From CAZGQY01 sp964528035 (GTDB lineage: Bacteria > Pseudomonadota > Gammaproteobacteria > Methylococcales > UBA1147), in the NCBI GenBank assembly GCA_964528035.1, contig CAZGQY010000193.1, forward strand, positions 1-7,484: 7,484 nucleotides of DNA, given 5' to 3'. Made by a program: the position numbers and the translations under genes. Positions within the stretch are counted from its first letter, which is position 1, and the number at the start of each line of letters is the position of its first letter. The notes beneath the pieces were generated by a model, which made no database searches, had not been told where the DNA came from, and was given only the letters and a program-made list of their open reading frames with translations. Positions 1 to 6,769 of this stretch are shown here, piece by piece.

Positions 1-125
1 AGACGGACAATAAGACAAGTCAGGATTCGTTTATTATTGAATCCTCGCTCCTTATTCGCCCGGCGTTTTAAAATTTATACCCACAGCAATTCCAGACAGA
101 AACATCAGAACCAAATACAGTCACT

Positions 126-542
126 CTATTCAAATGGATCCATCAATTTAACCCCAGTATCCAAAAAATCCTTAATATTTCGAGTCACCAGAGTTAAGTC
201 ATAAGCTAATGCTGTTGCAGCTATTTGCTTATCGATGGCATTTTCATAATTTGGTACTCTGAGACACCCCCATACCTGAGCCTCCAGACCCGTAAAATCC
301 AAAATATTCTTATCGTACTCTGCTACAATCACCGCTAACCATTTTTCCAATTGTGTAGCCTGCTTTTTATCCCCGCGATGCCGGATTAATTCAACTCCCC
401 GCCTTAATTCACCAATTGAAATTGCACTGATGAACAGATTATTTTTATATTTATTCGCTTGAGAGAAAAACGACTTTACTCCACGATTAGCTTTGCTCTT
501 TTTTCTAATCTCACTGATTACACTTGTATCAATCAAATACAT
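126..542 (-). CDS. vapC: PIN-domain ribonuclease toxin, VapC/FitB family
   Basis: This 138-residue protein has the length and motif order of VapC/FitB toxins, Mg-dependent ribonucleases that cleave RNA when released from their antitoxin. The acidic PIN residues are visible: D5 in the opening MYLIDTSV strand, E45 in ISIGELRRG, D104 in AIDKQIAATA, and the closing TRNIKDF motif with D125. It is the second gene of a two-gene operon: its ATG lies inside the antitoxin gene, with 14 bases of overlap, which implies translational coupling. An AGGA ribosome binding site (549-552, read on the minus strand) sits 6 bases before the ATG. The gene is AT-rich (about 28% GC in one 60-base line), common for mobile toxin-antitoxin modules. 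No catalytic residue appears to be missing, so it looks intact. The RNA target cannot be read from the sequence. Confidence 0.93.
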   Translation of the reverse strand: MYLIDTSVISEIRKKSKANRGVKSFFSQANKYKNNLFISAISIGELRRGVELIRHRGDKKQATQLEKWLAVIVAEYDKNILDFTGLEAQVWGCLRVPNYENAIDKQIAATALAYDLTLVTRNIKDFLDTGVKLMDPFE

Positions 543-762
543 CTACTGTCCTGATATCTTCTATTCGTTCAAAATCAGAGTCCTTACCCACATTTGGAAT
601 TAATTTTAAAACTTCCGTAAAGCTTTTTTTCTTTGGCCCTAACAGTGCAGACTCCAAAATCTTGCGGTGCTCTGCTTCAGCACTAATACCATGTTTTCCT
701 GCAAGGACTTTTAGCGCTGTAACCACTTCATCATTAATATTTCTAACCACTAAACTGCCCAT
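529..762 (-). CDS. Ribbon-helix-helix antitoxin, FitA/VapB-like
   Basis: This 77-residue protein begins with a short beta strand (GSLVVRNI, residues 2-9) followed by two helices carrying the FitA-type pattern HGISAEAEHRKIL (residues 24-36). That is the Arc/MetJ-like DNA-binding fold of FitA antitoxins. Dimers of this fold bind an operator in their own promoter. The C-terminal part (about residues 44-77) should be the flexible segment that wraps round and inhibits the PIN toxin encoded next. A good ribosome binding site (AGGTGG, 766-771 on the minus strand) lies 3 bases before the ATG. It is the first gene of the operon, the usual order for this class. A perfect palindrome 35 bases upstream of the ATG is the likely operator. 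The family call is firm; the choice between the FitA and VapB names is not important functionally. Confidence 0.9.
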   Translation of the reverse strand: MGSLVVRNINDEVVTALKVLAGKHGISAEAEHRKILESALLGPKKKSFTEVLKLIPNVGKDSDFERIEDIRTVDVFD

Positions 763-796
763 AAACCACCTGTCATTAATTTAGGTACCGAATATA

Positions 797-815
797 ATGA
801 TAGCATTGCTATCAT
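797..815. promoter_or_regulatory. Palindromic operator for the antitoxin
   Basis: ATGATAGCATTGCTATCAT is a perfect inverted repeat with 9-base arms around one central base. It overlaps the -10 of the predicted toxin-antitoxin promoter, so bound antitoxin would block RNA polymerase. TGATAGCA/TGCTATCA half-sites resemble, as I recall them, the half-sites described for FitA of Neisseria. There the half-sites are more widely spaced, so the binding geometry may differ here. Confidence 0.7.
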
Positions 816-824
816 ATTTCTCAA
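797..824 (-). promoter_or_regulatory. Promoter of the toxin-antitoxin operon
   Basis: Read on the minus strand, TTGAGA (819-824, five of six matches to the sigma-70 -35) is separated by 16 bases from TATCAT (797-802, five of six matches to the -10). Transcription would start about 25-30 bases upstream of the antitoxin ATG. The -10 and the spacer are covered by the palindrome at 797-815. Predicted by eye only. Confidence 0.6.
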
Positions 825-959
825 ATAAATAACAAAACCTGTAAATTAAATTACTCGGTAATTATTCAGTGTAAATCTTATAAAGATAGATTTAGTACCT
901 GCTATTACCCATTTTTAATAGAAGATTGGTGACAACCCAAATAGCAACCCATTACCTGG

Positions 960-1002
960 AGCAGATAGACTGTCAAGGAGGGGTCCAGAGACAGAATCTG
1001 CT
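960..1002 (+). other. Two-part stem-loop in a possible 5' leader RNA
   Basis: AGCAGAT (960-966) pairs perfectly with ATCTGCT (996-1002). After a small internal loop, CTGTC (970-974) pairs with GACAG (990-994). The 15-base apical loop holds AAGGAGGGGTCCAG. Its TCCAG (984-988) could pair with CTGGA (1011-1015) just downstream as a pseudoknot. The loop also shows a GGA core, so a CsrA/RsmA-type binding site is possible. Strand is assigned from the gene downstream. I do not recognise a known riboswitch. Confidence 0.45.
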
Positions 1003-1019
1003 TGATAATCCTGGAACGG

Positions 1020-1061
1020 CAGGTATCCTGTAAGCTGTAAGGGGTGAACTAACGATACCTG
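1020..1061 (+). other. Stem-loop with tandem heptamer in its loop
   Basis: CAGGTATC (1020-1027) pairs perfectly with GATACCTG (1054-1061), closing a 26-base loop. The loop starts with a tandem repeat of CTGTAAG (1028-1034 and 1035-1041). There is only a short T run (1065-1068) after it, so it is not a good intrinsic terminator. Together with the stem-loop 18 bases upstream it suggests a folded leader RNA or a remnant repeat. Confidence 0.45.
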
Positions 1062-1143
1062 ACCTTTTATCAACGGGAGTTTTCTTCGAACACCAACAAA
1101 AAATTATTCGATTGCCGCTGAACCCGTACAAGAGAATACCCAG

Positions 1144-1908
1144 ATGCCCAATACCCAAAAGTATTTTTACCAAAACCGGTACCCGGCAAATCTAATTCAA
1201 AAACGCCTATTGATCCTTATATCGCTGGTCATAATTCTATTCAACCCCAGCACCGCAAGCGCTAACCCCACGCAAAACATTTTTGGCACCTGGAATTCAT
1301 TCATGGCTTCGGGTGACTTTGGAAAACTTTCACCCGATTTGAAAAAATTTCGCTGGCTCATTATGGACCAGGTCAGAACCCGGGATGACAGTTCTAAAGG
1401 TTCGCGGTTTTCTGAAAATTTACTATGGCTTCAATCGGGATATCAAATAAACGACTATGCCAGCATCTGGTTGGGTTATACGCATAACTGGATAGAACTA
1501 CTGGATAACAGCTCACTTCAAGAATCCAGACCGTATCAGGATCTACTCATTAATGTACCGTTTTTTGACAGTAAAATATTGAGCCGGACCCGGTTTGAAC
1601 AAAGAATTCTCCATTCGAACGCAAGTCTGGGACTGCGACTTAGAGAATGGCTTCAAATTAGCCACCCAGTTTCATTTATCAGTGATGACCTGAGTATTTA
1701 TGCTGGAGATGAGGTTCTGTTTTATTTAAACAGAAGTGTATTTGGCATAAACGGTTTCGCTGAAAACCGGGTGCTCGCCGGTTTTATGTATAACTTCAAC
1801 GCTCATTGGGGAGCGGATTTAGGCTATATGGGACAGTACGTGGTTAGAGAAAATACAAGCGATTTATTTACCCATAATATTGCGCTCAACTTTCGATATA
1901 GTTTTTGA
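1144..1908 (+). CDS. DUF2490-like outer-membrane beta-barrel protein
   Basis: This 254-residue protein has an N-terminal signal peptide: a basic segment ending in QKR, a hydrophobic core at about residues 22-33, and a likely cleavage after TASA (residue 40). The mature part starts with W50 and alternates short polar and aromatic strands. Its RFSENLLW, RTRFEQR, DEVLFYLN, ENRVLAGFMYNF and LGYMGQY segments resemble the pattern of DUF2490 proteins. It ends in NFRYSF, with the terminal Phe that the BAM complex recognises in outer-membrane barrels. The function of the family is unknown to me, and no ligand can be inferred. The ATG at 1144 is the first conventional start in an open frame reaching back to 1063. 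It has only a weak GAGA upstream, and the pre-core segment is long (about 20 residues), so a later start is possible. The threonine aldolase gene follows after 50 bases on the same strand. Confidence 0.8.
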   Translation: MPNTQKYFYQNRYPANLIQKRLLILISLVIILFNPSTASANPTQNIFGTWNSFMASGDFGKLSPDLKKFRWLIMDQVRTRDDSSKGSRFSENLLWLQSGYQINDYASIWLGYTHNWIELLDNSSLQESRPYQDLLINVPFFDSKILSRTRFEQRILHSNASLGLRLREWLQISHPVSFISDDLSIYAGDEVLFYLNRSVFGINGFAENRVLAGFMYNFNAHWGADLGYMGQYVVRENTSDLFTHNIALNFRYSF

Positions 1909-1958
1909 TCTACGACTTACATGGACGGTAGGTCTAAGCTCCAACAACAGAGATCACC

Positions 1959-3008
1959 ATGAATTTTGCTTCCGACAACTGGGCAGGTGTTCACCCAAAG
2001 ATTGCTCACCACCTTTCCGAAGAGGCCGAAGGCATTGCCGCTGCCTACGGCGATAGCAAATTAGATAAAAGGATTGAACACACATTTAATCAGCTTTTTG
2101 AACGGGACGTCGCAGTATTTTTTGTCGCAACAGGAACGGCGGCAAATTCGCTGGCGCTGGCATCGGTGAACCGGCCAGGTGGCGTGAGTTTTTGCCACCG
2201 GGAAGCCCATATGATTGAAGATGAATGCGGGGCCCCGGAATTTTTTACCCACGGTGCGCGCCTGGTGCCCGTCGATGGCGAAAATGGAAAAATCGACGCA
2301 GAAAAACTGAAATCCGAAATTGGCCGATTCCCCCCCGAATTTATTCATGCCGGGCAACCAATGGCAATATCAATTACCCAGGCAACCGAAATTGGTACTG
2401 TTTATCAGGTGAAAGATATCGAGGCAATTTCTGCGATTGCCAAAAGCTATGGCCTGCCTCTGCACATGGACGGTGCGCGCTTTACCAATGCTCTCGTTAC
2501 CCTGAATCGGACTCCGGCCGAAATGACCTGGAAAGCGGGTATCGACATTGTTTCATTCGGCGCTACCAAAAATGGCTGCTGGTGTGCGGAAGCGTTGGTT
2601 TTCATGGATCCTAATATGGCGAAAGACCTGCCGTTTATTCGTAAACGGGCAGCACAATTATTCTCCAAAACTCGCTTTATCGCTTGTCAGTTCGAAGCTT
2701 ATTTCAACAATGATTTATGGATAGATATGGCAGGCCACGCAAACACCATGGCAAAACGTCTGGTTGACGGGATCGCGGTTTCAAGCAATGCCCGCCTTGC
2801 CTGGCACGTTGAGACCAACGAAGTTTTTTGTATTCTCGATCGATCCACTGCCACACGACTCAAACAACAAGGCGCCCTATTTCATGAATGGAATCCACCA
2901 CATGCAAAGCAAAATAAAATCGCTGACAACGAAGTATTAATTCGACTCGTCACAAGCTTTTCAACCGAAGCTAATCAGGTTGATCGTTTTATTGAATTGT
3001 TGGGCTGA
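1959..3008 (+). CDS. ltaE: Low-specificity L-threonine aldolase (PLP-dependent)
   Basis: This 349-residue protein belongs to the beta-eliminating lyase/threonine aldolase family, fold type I PLP enzymes. They split L-threonine or L-allo-threonine into glycine and acetaldehyde in the cytoplasm. Visible landmarks in order: ASDNWAGVHP at the N-terminus; the phosphate-binding region VATGTAANSLAL (56-67); H84 in CHREAHMIEDECGAPEFF, which should stack on the cofactor ring; D171 in HMDGARF, which contacts the pyridine nitrogen; R174; and the Schiff-base lysine K204 in SFGATKNGCWCAEA. The length is typical of the family in Pseudomonas-like bacteria, and the gene looks complete. The start is supported by the family N-terminus, although the ribosome binding site (AGAG region near 1950) is weak. 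The gene is clearly GC-richer than its neighbours (about 65% in the line 2221-2280). Preference for L- or D-substrates cannot be read from sequence alone, but this fold is the L-type. Confidence 0.92.
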   Translation: MNFASDNWAGVHPKIAHHLSEEAEGIAAAYGDSKLDKRIEHTFNQLFERDVAVFFVATGTAANSLALASVNRPGGVSFCHREAHMIEDECGAPEFFTHGARLVPVDGENGKIDAEKLKSEIGRFPPEFIHAGQPMAISITQATEIGTVYQVKDIEAISAIAKSYGLPLHMDGARFTNALVTLNRTPAEMTWKAGIDIVSFGATKNGCWCAEALVFMDPNMAKDLPFIRKRAAQLFSKTRFIACQFEAYFNNDLWIDMAGHANTMAKRLVDGIAVSSNARLAWHVETNEVFCILDRSTATRLKQQGALFHEWNPPHAKQNKIADNEVLIRLVTSFSTEANQVDRFIELLG

Positions 3009-3075
3009 TTGGTTGATGAGTTAATTAATACAAGGCTGAATCGTTACAATCGAAACAAGCCTATCATCAGGCGCT

Positions 3076-3273
3076 TCAAAACGGAATAGATTCATCGTCA
3101 ACATCGGGCCCCAGTTCCGTTAACAAATCGATAAATACTCCAAATGAATCGCATAAGTTTTTCACTGCCTCACTATAAGCCAGTTTTTCTTCTGGCGTTT
3201 TTGCTTTTGCCATGGCTTTTAATGTCGCTAATATTTCTTTGGAAAGACCTTCCATTATTTTTTCTGGATCCAT
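3076..3273 (-). CDS. Small acidic helical protein, unknown function
   Basis: I do not recognise this 65-residue protein. It is rich in Lys, Glu, Leu and Ala, has no transmembrane segment or signal peptide, and should be mostly alpha-helical (about residues 3-25 and 29-55). It ends in an acidic tail, GPDVDDESIPF. A strong ribosome binding site GGAGGT (3277-3282 on the minus strand) lies 3 bases before the ATG, which argues for a real gene. A TATAAT hexamer 66 bases upstream may be its -10. It is convergent with the threonine aldolase gene (67 bases between the stops) and divergent from the transglycosylase gene. A small cytoplasmic regulator or partner protein is possible, but nothing in the sequence shows which. 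Confidence 0.72.
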   Translation of the reverse strand: MDPEKIMEGLSKEILATLKAMAKAKTPEEKLAYSEAVKNLCDSFGVFIDLLTELGPDVDDESIPF

Positions 3274-3276
3274 AAT

Positions 3277-3282
3277 ACCTCC
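3277..3282 (-). promoter_or_regulatory. Strong ribosome binding site of the 65-residue gene
   Basis: GGAGGT on the minus strand, close to the ATG at 3273. It is the main reason for accepting this short gene as real. Confidence 0.75.
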
Positions 3283-3338
3283 GCGTTATATTTATCGATT
3301 GTGAGACTTATTCTCTCATAGGTAAAATTCGTTTGGGT

Positions 3339-3344
3339 ATTATA
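3339..3344 (-). promoter_or_regulatory. Possible -10 element for the 65-residue gene
   Basis: A perfect TATAAT on the minus strand, 66 bases upstream of the ATG at 3273. No good -35 is seen 16-18 bases further upstream, so this is weak evidence for a promoter. Confidence 0.3.
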
Positions 3345-3433
3345 GAACATACATTACTGCTATATTTCTCTGTAAATTATTGCAGATAATCTCTACTGTC
3401 AGCGTCTTCAGTAACGAATACCCGCCGGAACAT

Positions 3434-3461
3434 TTGCTTTCGGATTTGGAACCAGTATATT
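3434..3461 (+). promoter_or_regulatory. Weak candidate promoter upstream of the transglycosylase
   Basis: TTGCTT (3434-3439), a 16-base spacer and TATATT (3456-3461) precede the gene at 3543 by about 80 bases. The -10 is a five-of-six match, but the -35 matches only its first three bases. A tandem repeat of ATATCAGG (3502-3509 and 3510-3517) lies between it and the start codon and would be in the leader. Confidence 0.25.
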
Positions 3462-3501
3462 AGGGGAGTATATTGATTCGGGATTTTCTCCACCGCAGTT
3501 T

Positions 3502-3517
3502 ATATCAGGATATCAGG
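3502..3517 (+). repeat. Tandem repeat of ATATCAGG, two copies
   Basis: Two exact adjacent copies of an 8-base unit, 25 bases before the ATG at 3543 and just before its ribosome binding site. It may be chance, a small slippage duplication, or a regulator half-site pair. Confidence 0.6.
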
Positions 3518-3542
3518 TTCATTTAACCCACAAGGATTAAAT

Positions 3543-6050
3543 ATGAAATGTATGGCTTTATATTTACAGTACTCTAATAGAAAAGTAACAGCACTGATTC
3601 CTAGAATTATTTTCTATGCCATGATATTGGGTACTGTAATCGCCTGCGATAAACCCGATTCTGCTGTAAGCCCGTCAATTAACCAGAAACCCTCCAGGGA
3701 GGACGGGCAATCTGGCGTCAACAATAAAATTGTTCAGAAAGTATCAGTAAAACAATTGTTTTTGGCCCTGACTGAAAACAACATTAATTCAAATACTAAA
3801 CTTGATGGACTTCTTTCAGAAGCGCTCCAATCGTCCCGAGAAAACCCACACTGGCCGACCTTGACTTACTTAGCCGGAGAAATTAATCGACAGCACAAAA
3901 ATATTGAGCAAGCAAGACAAAGCTTTCGAGCTCTGGCCGAATGGGGAATATCCGATGATGCCGCTGGCCCATACGGAGACACATGGGGTGGCAGCGGACT
4001 CTCTGTCCTCGGGCTATGGCGCTGGTTGCAATTAATCGATCAACAGGGCGCTGTAACAGCCGAAGAAATAGAGGCCGCTTTCAATGTAGCTGACTCAATA
4101 CAGGAAACACGCTTTTATTCAGGCATGATACAAACCAAGTTGTTAGCCGCTTTACCATTATTAGAAGAAGATATAGCTGAACGCCTGGCTCATATCGCCT
4201 GGAAGAATAATAAGCAGGATCAAGCTGTGTCATTTTTCCTTGATTTCCTGTCTATAATCTCCAGTGCAACACTCAAACCGATCAGTGCTGAAATAAAAGC
4301 CTATATTCTAAGCAAAGAACTTGCGGACCCGGAACGCCTAGAACTTTACAGAAATTCCAGAATATTAAATTTAACCCAATCAAACACTGCAAAAAAACAG
4401 GCTGCCGAAGCACTCAACCAATTATGGCAAAACCCATCTGTGCCCGTTGGTGTTCGCAATGAGGCGGGTTACAAATTTGCAGTTTTTAACCGACGGTATG
4501 AAAACCGCGATAAGATAATATCGATTCTCAGTGAAATCATTAATTCGACCGAAGCATCATTCACAGAAAAAGCGCTCTATCAGAGAGGAAAAATTTATAA
4601 TCGCGGAAAAGCCAGCACTACCCAAAAGACTGCTTTTCGCAACGATATGATAACGCTGATAAAACGCTTCCCGTCGGGTGAGCGTGCCGATAATGCACTT
4701 TATCAACTTGCGACTGATTATTTATTTGATGACGACCTTGATAATGCGCTTTTGTACTATGGCAAACTACAAACTCTACAAAGCCAAAACGATTATCAGG
4801 ATTCAGCTTATTTTATGCCCGCATTAGGACTGATTGCCCGAGGTCAGGGCAGCGACCTTGCTGATGCAAAATCACTTCTGAACAAATATATAGATCTCTA
4901 TCCCCAGGGTGTTTTTCGCTTAAGATGTCTTTTTTGGAAAGGGCGAATTGCCGAGCAGGAAGGAAAAGACCAGCAGGCTAATGAACTATTCGAGTCACTG
5001 GTAAACAAAGCACCGTATGACTACTATGGCATTCGCGCACGAATGCATATTGAAGAGGGTATCAATGCGACCCTGAAAGATCTTCCTGGATTCGAATCCC
5101 AGACCCGCAAAGATTTTCATCAGCATTATATTAACAGTCACACTGATAGTGAACTGAAAGGCAATTCGGCCTATCACAAACGAATCAAACAGGCCTCAAA
5201 CAGTGGCTTATACCGACAACTTATTGAAATCAATGAAACCCTGGATGATCGACTCGACAACATTCCATTGCAACGACTTGATGACGAAAACAAGTTAGTC
5301 CCTTCAGCACTACTTTTGTCCTTCCGTCAGGATGCGATTGCTGCCAGAGATATTGATACCGAGGCAAGCAACTGGTTACAACTTTCCAGCCATTTTGGGC
5401 AAATATTGCAAGACTGGCCAATGGCTCTAGCTATGTTAGACACAGGCAATAAAGACCAACTTAGCAAGCTGGAAAATAATCCAGGATACCTTGCCACGGC
5501 TTATCCGAGTATTAGTTTTTTAAACTCCTTAGAACAACCAATGGCGCGTTCAGCCTGGTTGATAGATCACTCAAAAAACTTATCGGGAAGCCTTATGTAT
5601 TCTGTTATTCGGCATGAAAGCCGTTTTTATCCTAAAGCAATTTCAAAAGCAGGCGCTCTGGGACTTTTCCAGTTCATGCCCTATGTATTTAAAAGCCTGG
5701 AGAACAAGCAGAAACTGCCGCAAGCCCGAGGCGATTTAACAGTCTCAGAATATTTACTGAATGCCGATAAAAACATCTCTTTATGGGCCTCATGGGTACA
5801 AGATGAATTCTCAGTCAATAATAGAAACGGCATCGCTATGGCTTTGATAAAACACCAGGCTGGGTCGGGTAACCTCAAATATTGGCAACAAACCTGGGAA
5901 AAACTTCATCGCCAAAATGACCTGGAATTTCAGATCGAAACTGCCCGTTTTTCAGCAACCCGGTATTTTGTTAAACGCGTCCTTCGGGATATGTCCATTG
6001 TTGACGCGGCAGCTTTCTTCGATAACCACCAAACATCGCTGCAAAACTAA
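3543..6050 (+). CDS. Large lipoprotein lytic transglycosylase, Slt type
   Basis: This 835-residue enzyme should cut the MurNAc-GlcNAc bond of peptidoglycan to leave 1,6-anhydroMurNAc. The start has a good site, AAGGA (3532-3536), six bases before the ATG. A hydrophobic segment (about 17-34) ends in the lipobox VIAC with C35, so it should be a lipoprotein. D36 at the +2 position is the inner-membrane retention signal in enterobacteria. Residues about 65-650 are helical, TPR-like repeats as in the Slt70 superhelix, for example the segments near 376-412 and 465-500. The SLT catalytic domain lies at about 680-800: the putative catalytic Glu is E692 in IRHESRF, followed by GALGLFQFMP (704-713). 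The usual third motif AYNAG appears as KHQAG (770-774). Slt70 of E. coli is about 645 residues, so the helical part is much expanded here. A membrane-protein gene follows after 34 bases. The family call is firm; whether activity is normal is not certain. Confidence 0.9.
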   Translation: MKCMALYLQYSNRKVTALIPRIIFYAMILGTVIACDKPDSAVSPSINQKPSREDGQSGVNNKIVQKVSVKQLFLALTENNINSNTKLDGLLSEALQSSRENPHWPTLTYLAGEINRQHKNIEQARQSFRALAEWGISDDAAGPYGDTWGGSGLSVLGLWRWLQLIDQQGAVTAEEIEAAFNVADSIQETRFYSGMIQTKLLAALPLLEEDIAERLAHIAWKNNKQDQAVSFFLDFLSIISSATLKPISAEIKAYILSKELADPERLELYRNSRILNLTQSNTAKKQAAEALNQLWQNPSVPVGVRNEAGYKFAVFNRRYENRDKIISILSEIINSTEASFTEKALYQRGKIYNRGKASTTQKTAFRNDMITLIKRFPSGERADNALYQLATDYLFDDDLDNALLYYGKLQTLQSQNDYQDSAYFMPALGLIARGQGSDLADAKSLLNKYIDLYPQGVFRLRCLFWKGRIAEQEGKDQQANELFESLVNKAPYDYYGIRARMHIEEGINATLKDLPGFESQTRKDFHQHYINSHTDSELKGNSAYHKRIKQASNSGLYRQLIEINETLDDRLDNIPLQRLDDENKLVPSALLLSFRQDAIAARDIDTEASNWLQLSSHFGQILQDWPMALAMLDTGNKDQLSKLENNPGYLATAYPSISFLNSLEQPMARSAWLIDHSKNLSGSLMYSVIRHESRFYPKAISKAGALGLFQFMPYVFKSLENKQKLPQARGDLTVSEYLLNADKNISLWASWVQDEFSVNNRNGIAMALIKHQAGSGNLKYWQQTWEKLHRQNDLEFQIETARFSATRYFVKRVLRDMSIVDAAAFFDNHQTSLQN

Positions 6051-6084
6051 TGATCTAAAATCATTACCAGGGAAAGACCCTCTC

Positions 6085-6690
6085 ATGAATAACTCTGTAA
6101 ATAATTCGATAACTAACAAAGAATCTCAAAACTTTTTAGATAGCCTGAAAAAGAATTTTGCAAAATTTGCCGCTTTATTAGGCGCAATTTTTCTCATTTT
6201 TCAAACCTCAGACAAGATTATTGATACTAAAACCTGGAAATTTATAGAAAATATATTTACATCAGAATCTACAAAAAATATTAGTCAACCGCTTGATCTT
6301 AAAAATTGTTTTAAATTTAATAAAATGGTTTCACCAGAAACAGTCACCATCAAAAACTGGAATTCAATAAATTTACATTTTGAAGGTGAAAATGCATGTG
6401 ATACAACTCTGAATGTGCATATAGCATTTAAAACATCGAGCAGTGCTGTGCGCATTCAGCATCCTTCCGGAAAAGAATGTCATGAACTAAGTAACCATAA
6501 GTGCTGGGAAGAAAAATCTATTGATAAAGGCATCATAAGCTGGAAAATAGATCCGCCTTCGCTGAGCTTCTTAAAAAGCCCATTAAGTGAACCCGTTAAA
6601 ATCAGCATAAACTGGATCGTTTATAATGCAGAAACAAGGAAAAGGCTACGCGCTGATAAGGCACGGATTACTCTGTTAGCAGAACCTTGA
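6085..6690 (+). CDS. Single-pass membrane protein, unknown function
   Basis: I do not recognise this 201-residue protein. A polar N-terminus with basic residues (LKKNFAK, 21-27) precedes one hydrophobic segment (about 25-40, FAALLGAIFLIF). By the positive-inside rule the remaining 160 residues should lie in the periplasm. That domain is probably beta-rich (VTIKNWNSINLHFEG, VKISINWIVYN) and has four cysteines, C75, C105, C132 and C140, which could form two disulfides. The start at 6085 is preferred: the frame is open further back, to 5917, but that part overlaps the transglycosylase gene and would add a segment with no membrane-protein character. A GGGAAAG near 6070-6076 may be the ribosome binding site. 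The gene lies 34 bases after the transglycosylase stop, so co-transcription is likely. It is much AT-richer than that gene (23-28% GC in two 60-base lines), which suggests separate acquisition or fast divergence. Confidence 0.75.
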   Translation: MNNSVNNSITNKESQNFLDSLKKNFAKFAALLGAIFLIFQTSDKIIDTKTWKFIENIFTSESTKNISQPLDLKNCFKFNKMVSPETVTIKNWNSINLHFEGENACDTTLNVHIAFKTSSSAVRIQHPSGKECHELSNHKCWEEKSIDKGIISWKIDPPSLSFLKSPLSEPVKISINWIVYNAETRKRLRADKARITLLAEP

Positions 6691-6769
6691 GCCAAAAATT
6701 GCGGGTCGAGGCACATCGTTATTCAAGTTCCAATGACCACAAAACAGAAACATGGACGACATCAGCCAC

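Larger units (their letters stand above)
816..1143. other. Gene-free stretch between divergent transcription units
   Basis: No convincing coding region lies here. The left part is very AT-rich and has a small inverted repeat, ATCTT-ATA-AAGAT, at 875-887. The right part, from about 945, is less AT-rich and holds two stem-loops (960-1002 and 1020-1061), annotated separately. It would be the 5' region of the beta-barrel gene at 1144, but I could not find a convincing promoter for that gene. A minus-strand reading of 973-1173 is open for 66 codons but has no family resemblance. Confidence 0.6.

Noticed and set aside
22..45. AGGATTC/GAATCCT hairpin with a 10-base loop, as a terminator for the toxin-antitoxin operon
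   Set aside because: The stem is only 7 bases and AT-rich, and no T run follows on the minus strand. Position fits a terminator but the signal is too weak.
70..125. Short minus-strand reading that looks like the end of a beta-barrel (SGIAVGINFK)
   Set aside because: The frame is closed just upstream by a stop next to the toxin gene end and is too short to support a gene remnant.
797..815. Integron attC or phage attachment site beside the toxin-antitoxin operon
   Set aside because: No RYYYAAC/GTTRRRY pair and no integrase are present. The palindrome is better explained as the antitoxin operator.
973..1173. Minus-strand open frame of 66 codons
   Set aside because: It covers the stem-loop region and the start of the beta-barrel gene, has no ribosome binding site, and its composition does not look like a protein family.
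2061..2668. Several open frames on both strands inside the threonine aldolase gene
   Set aside because: They are by-products of the GC-rich aldolase coding sequence, which has all family motifs in one frame.
3014..3069. Nested short inverted repeats (TGATGA/TCATCA and AGGCT/AGCCT) between the convergent aldolase and 65-residue genes
   Set aside because: Stems of 5-6 bases with a large gap and no T run could easily be chance, so no terminator was called.
5917..6084. Longer N-terminus for the membrane protein, starting inside the transglycosylase gene
   Set aside because: It would overlap the transglycosylase by 134 bases in another frame, and the added 56 residues have no membrane or signal character. 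The ATG at 6085 gives a sensible protein.
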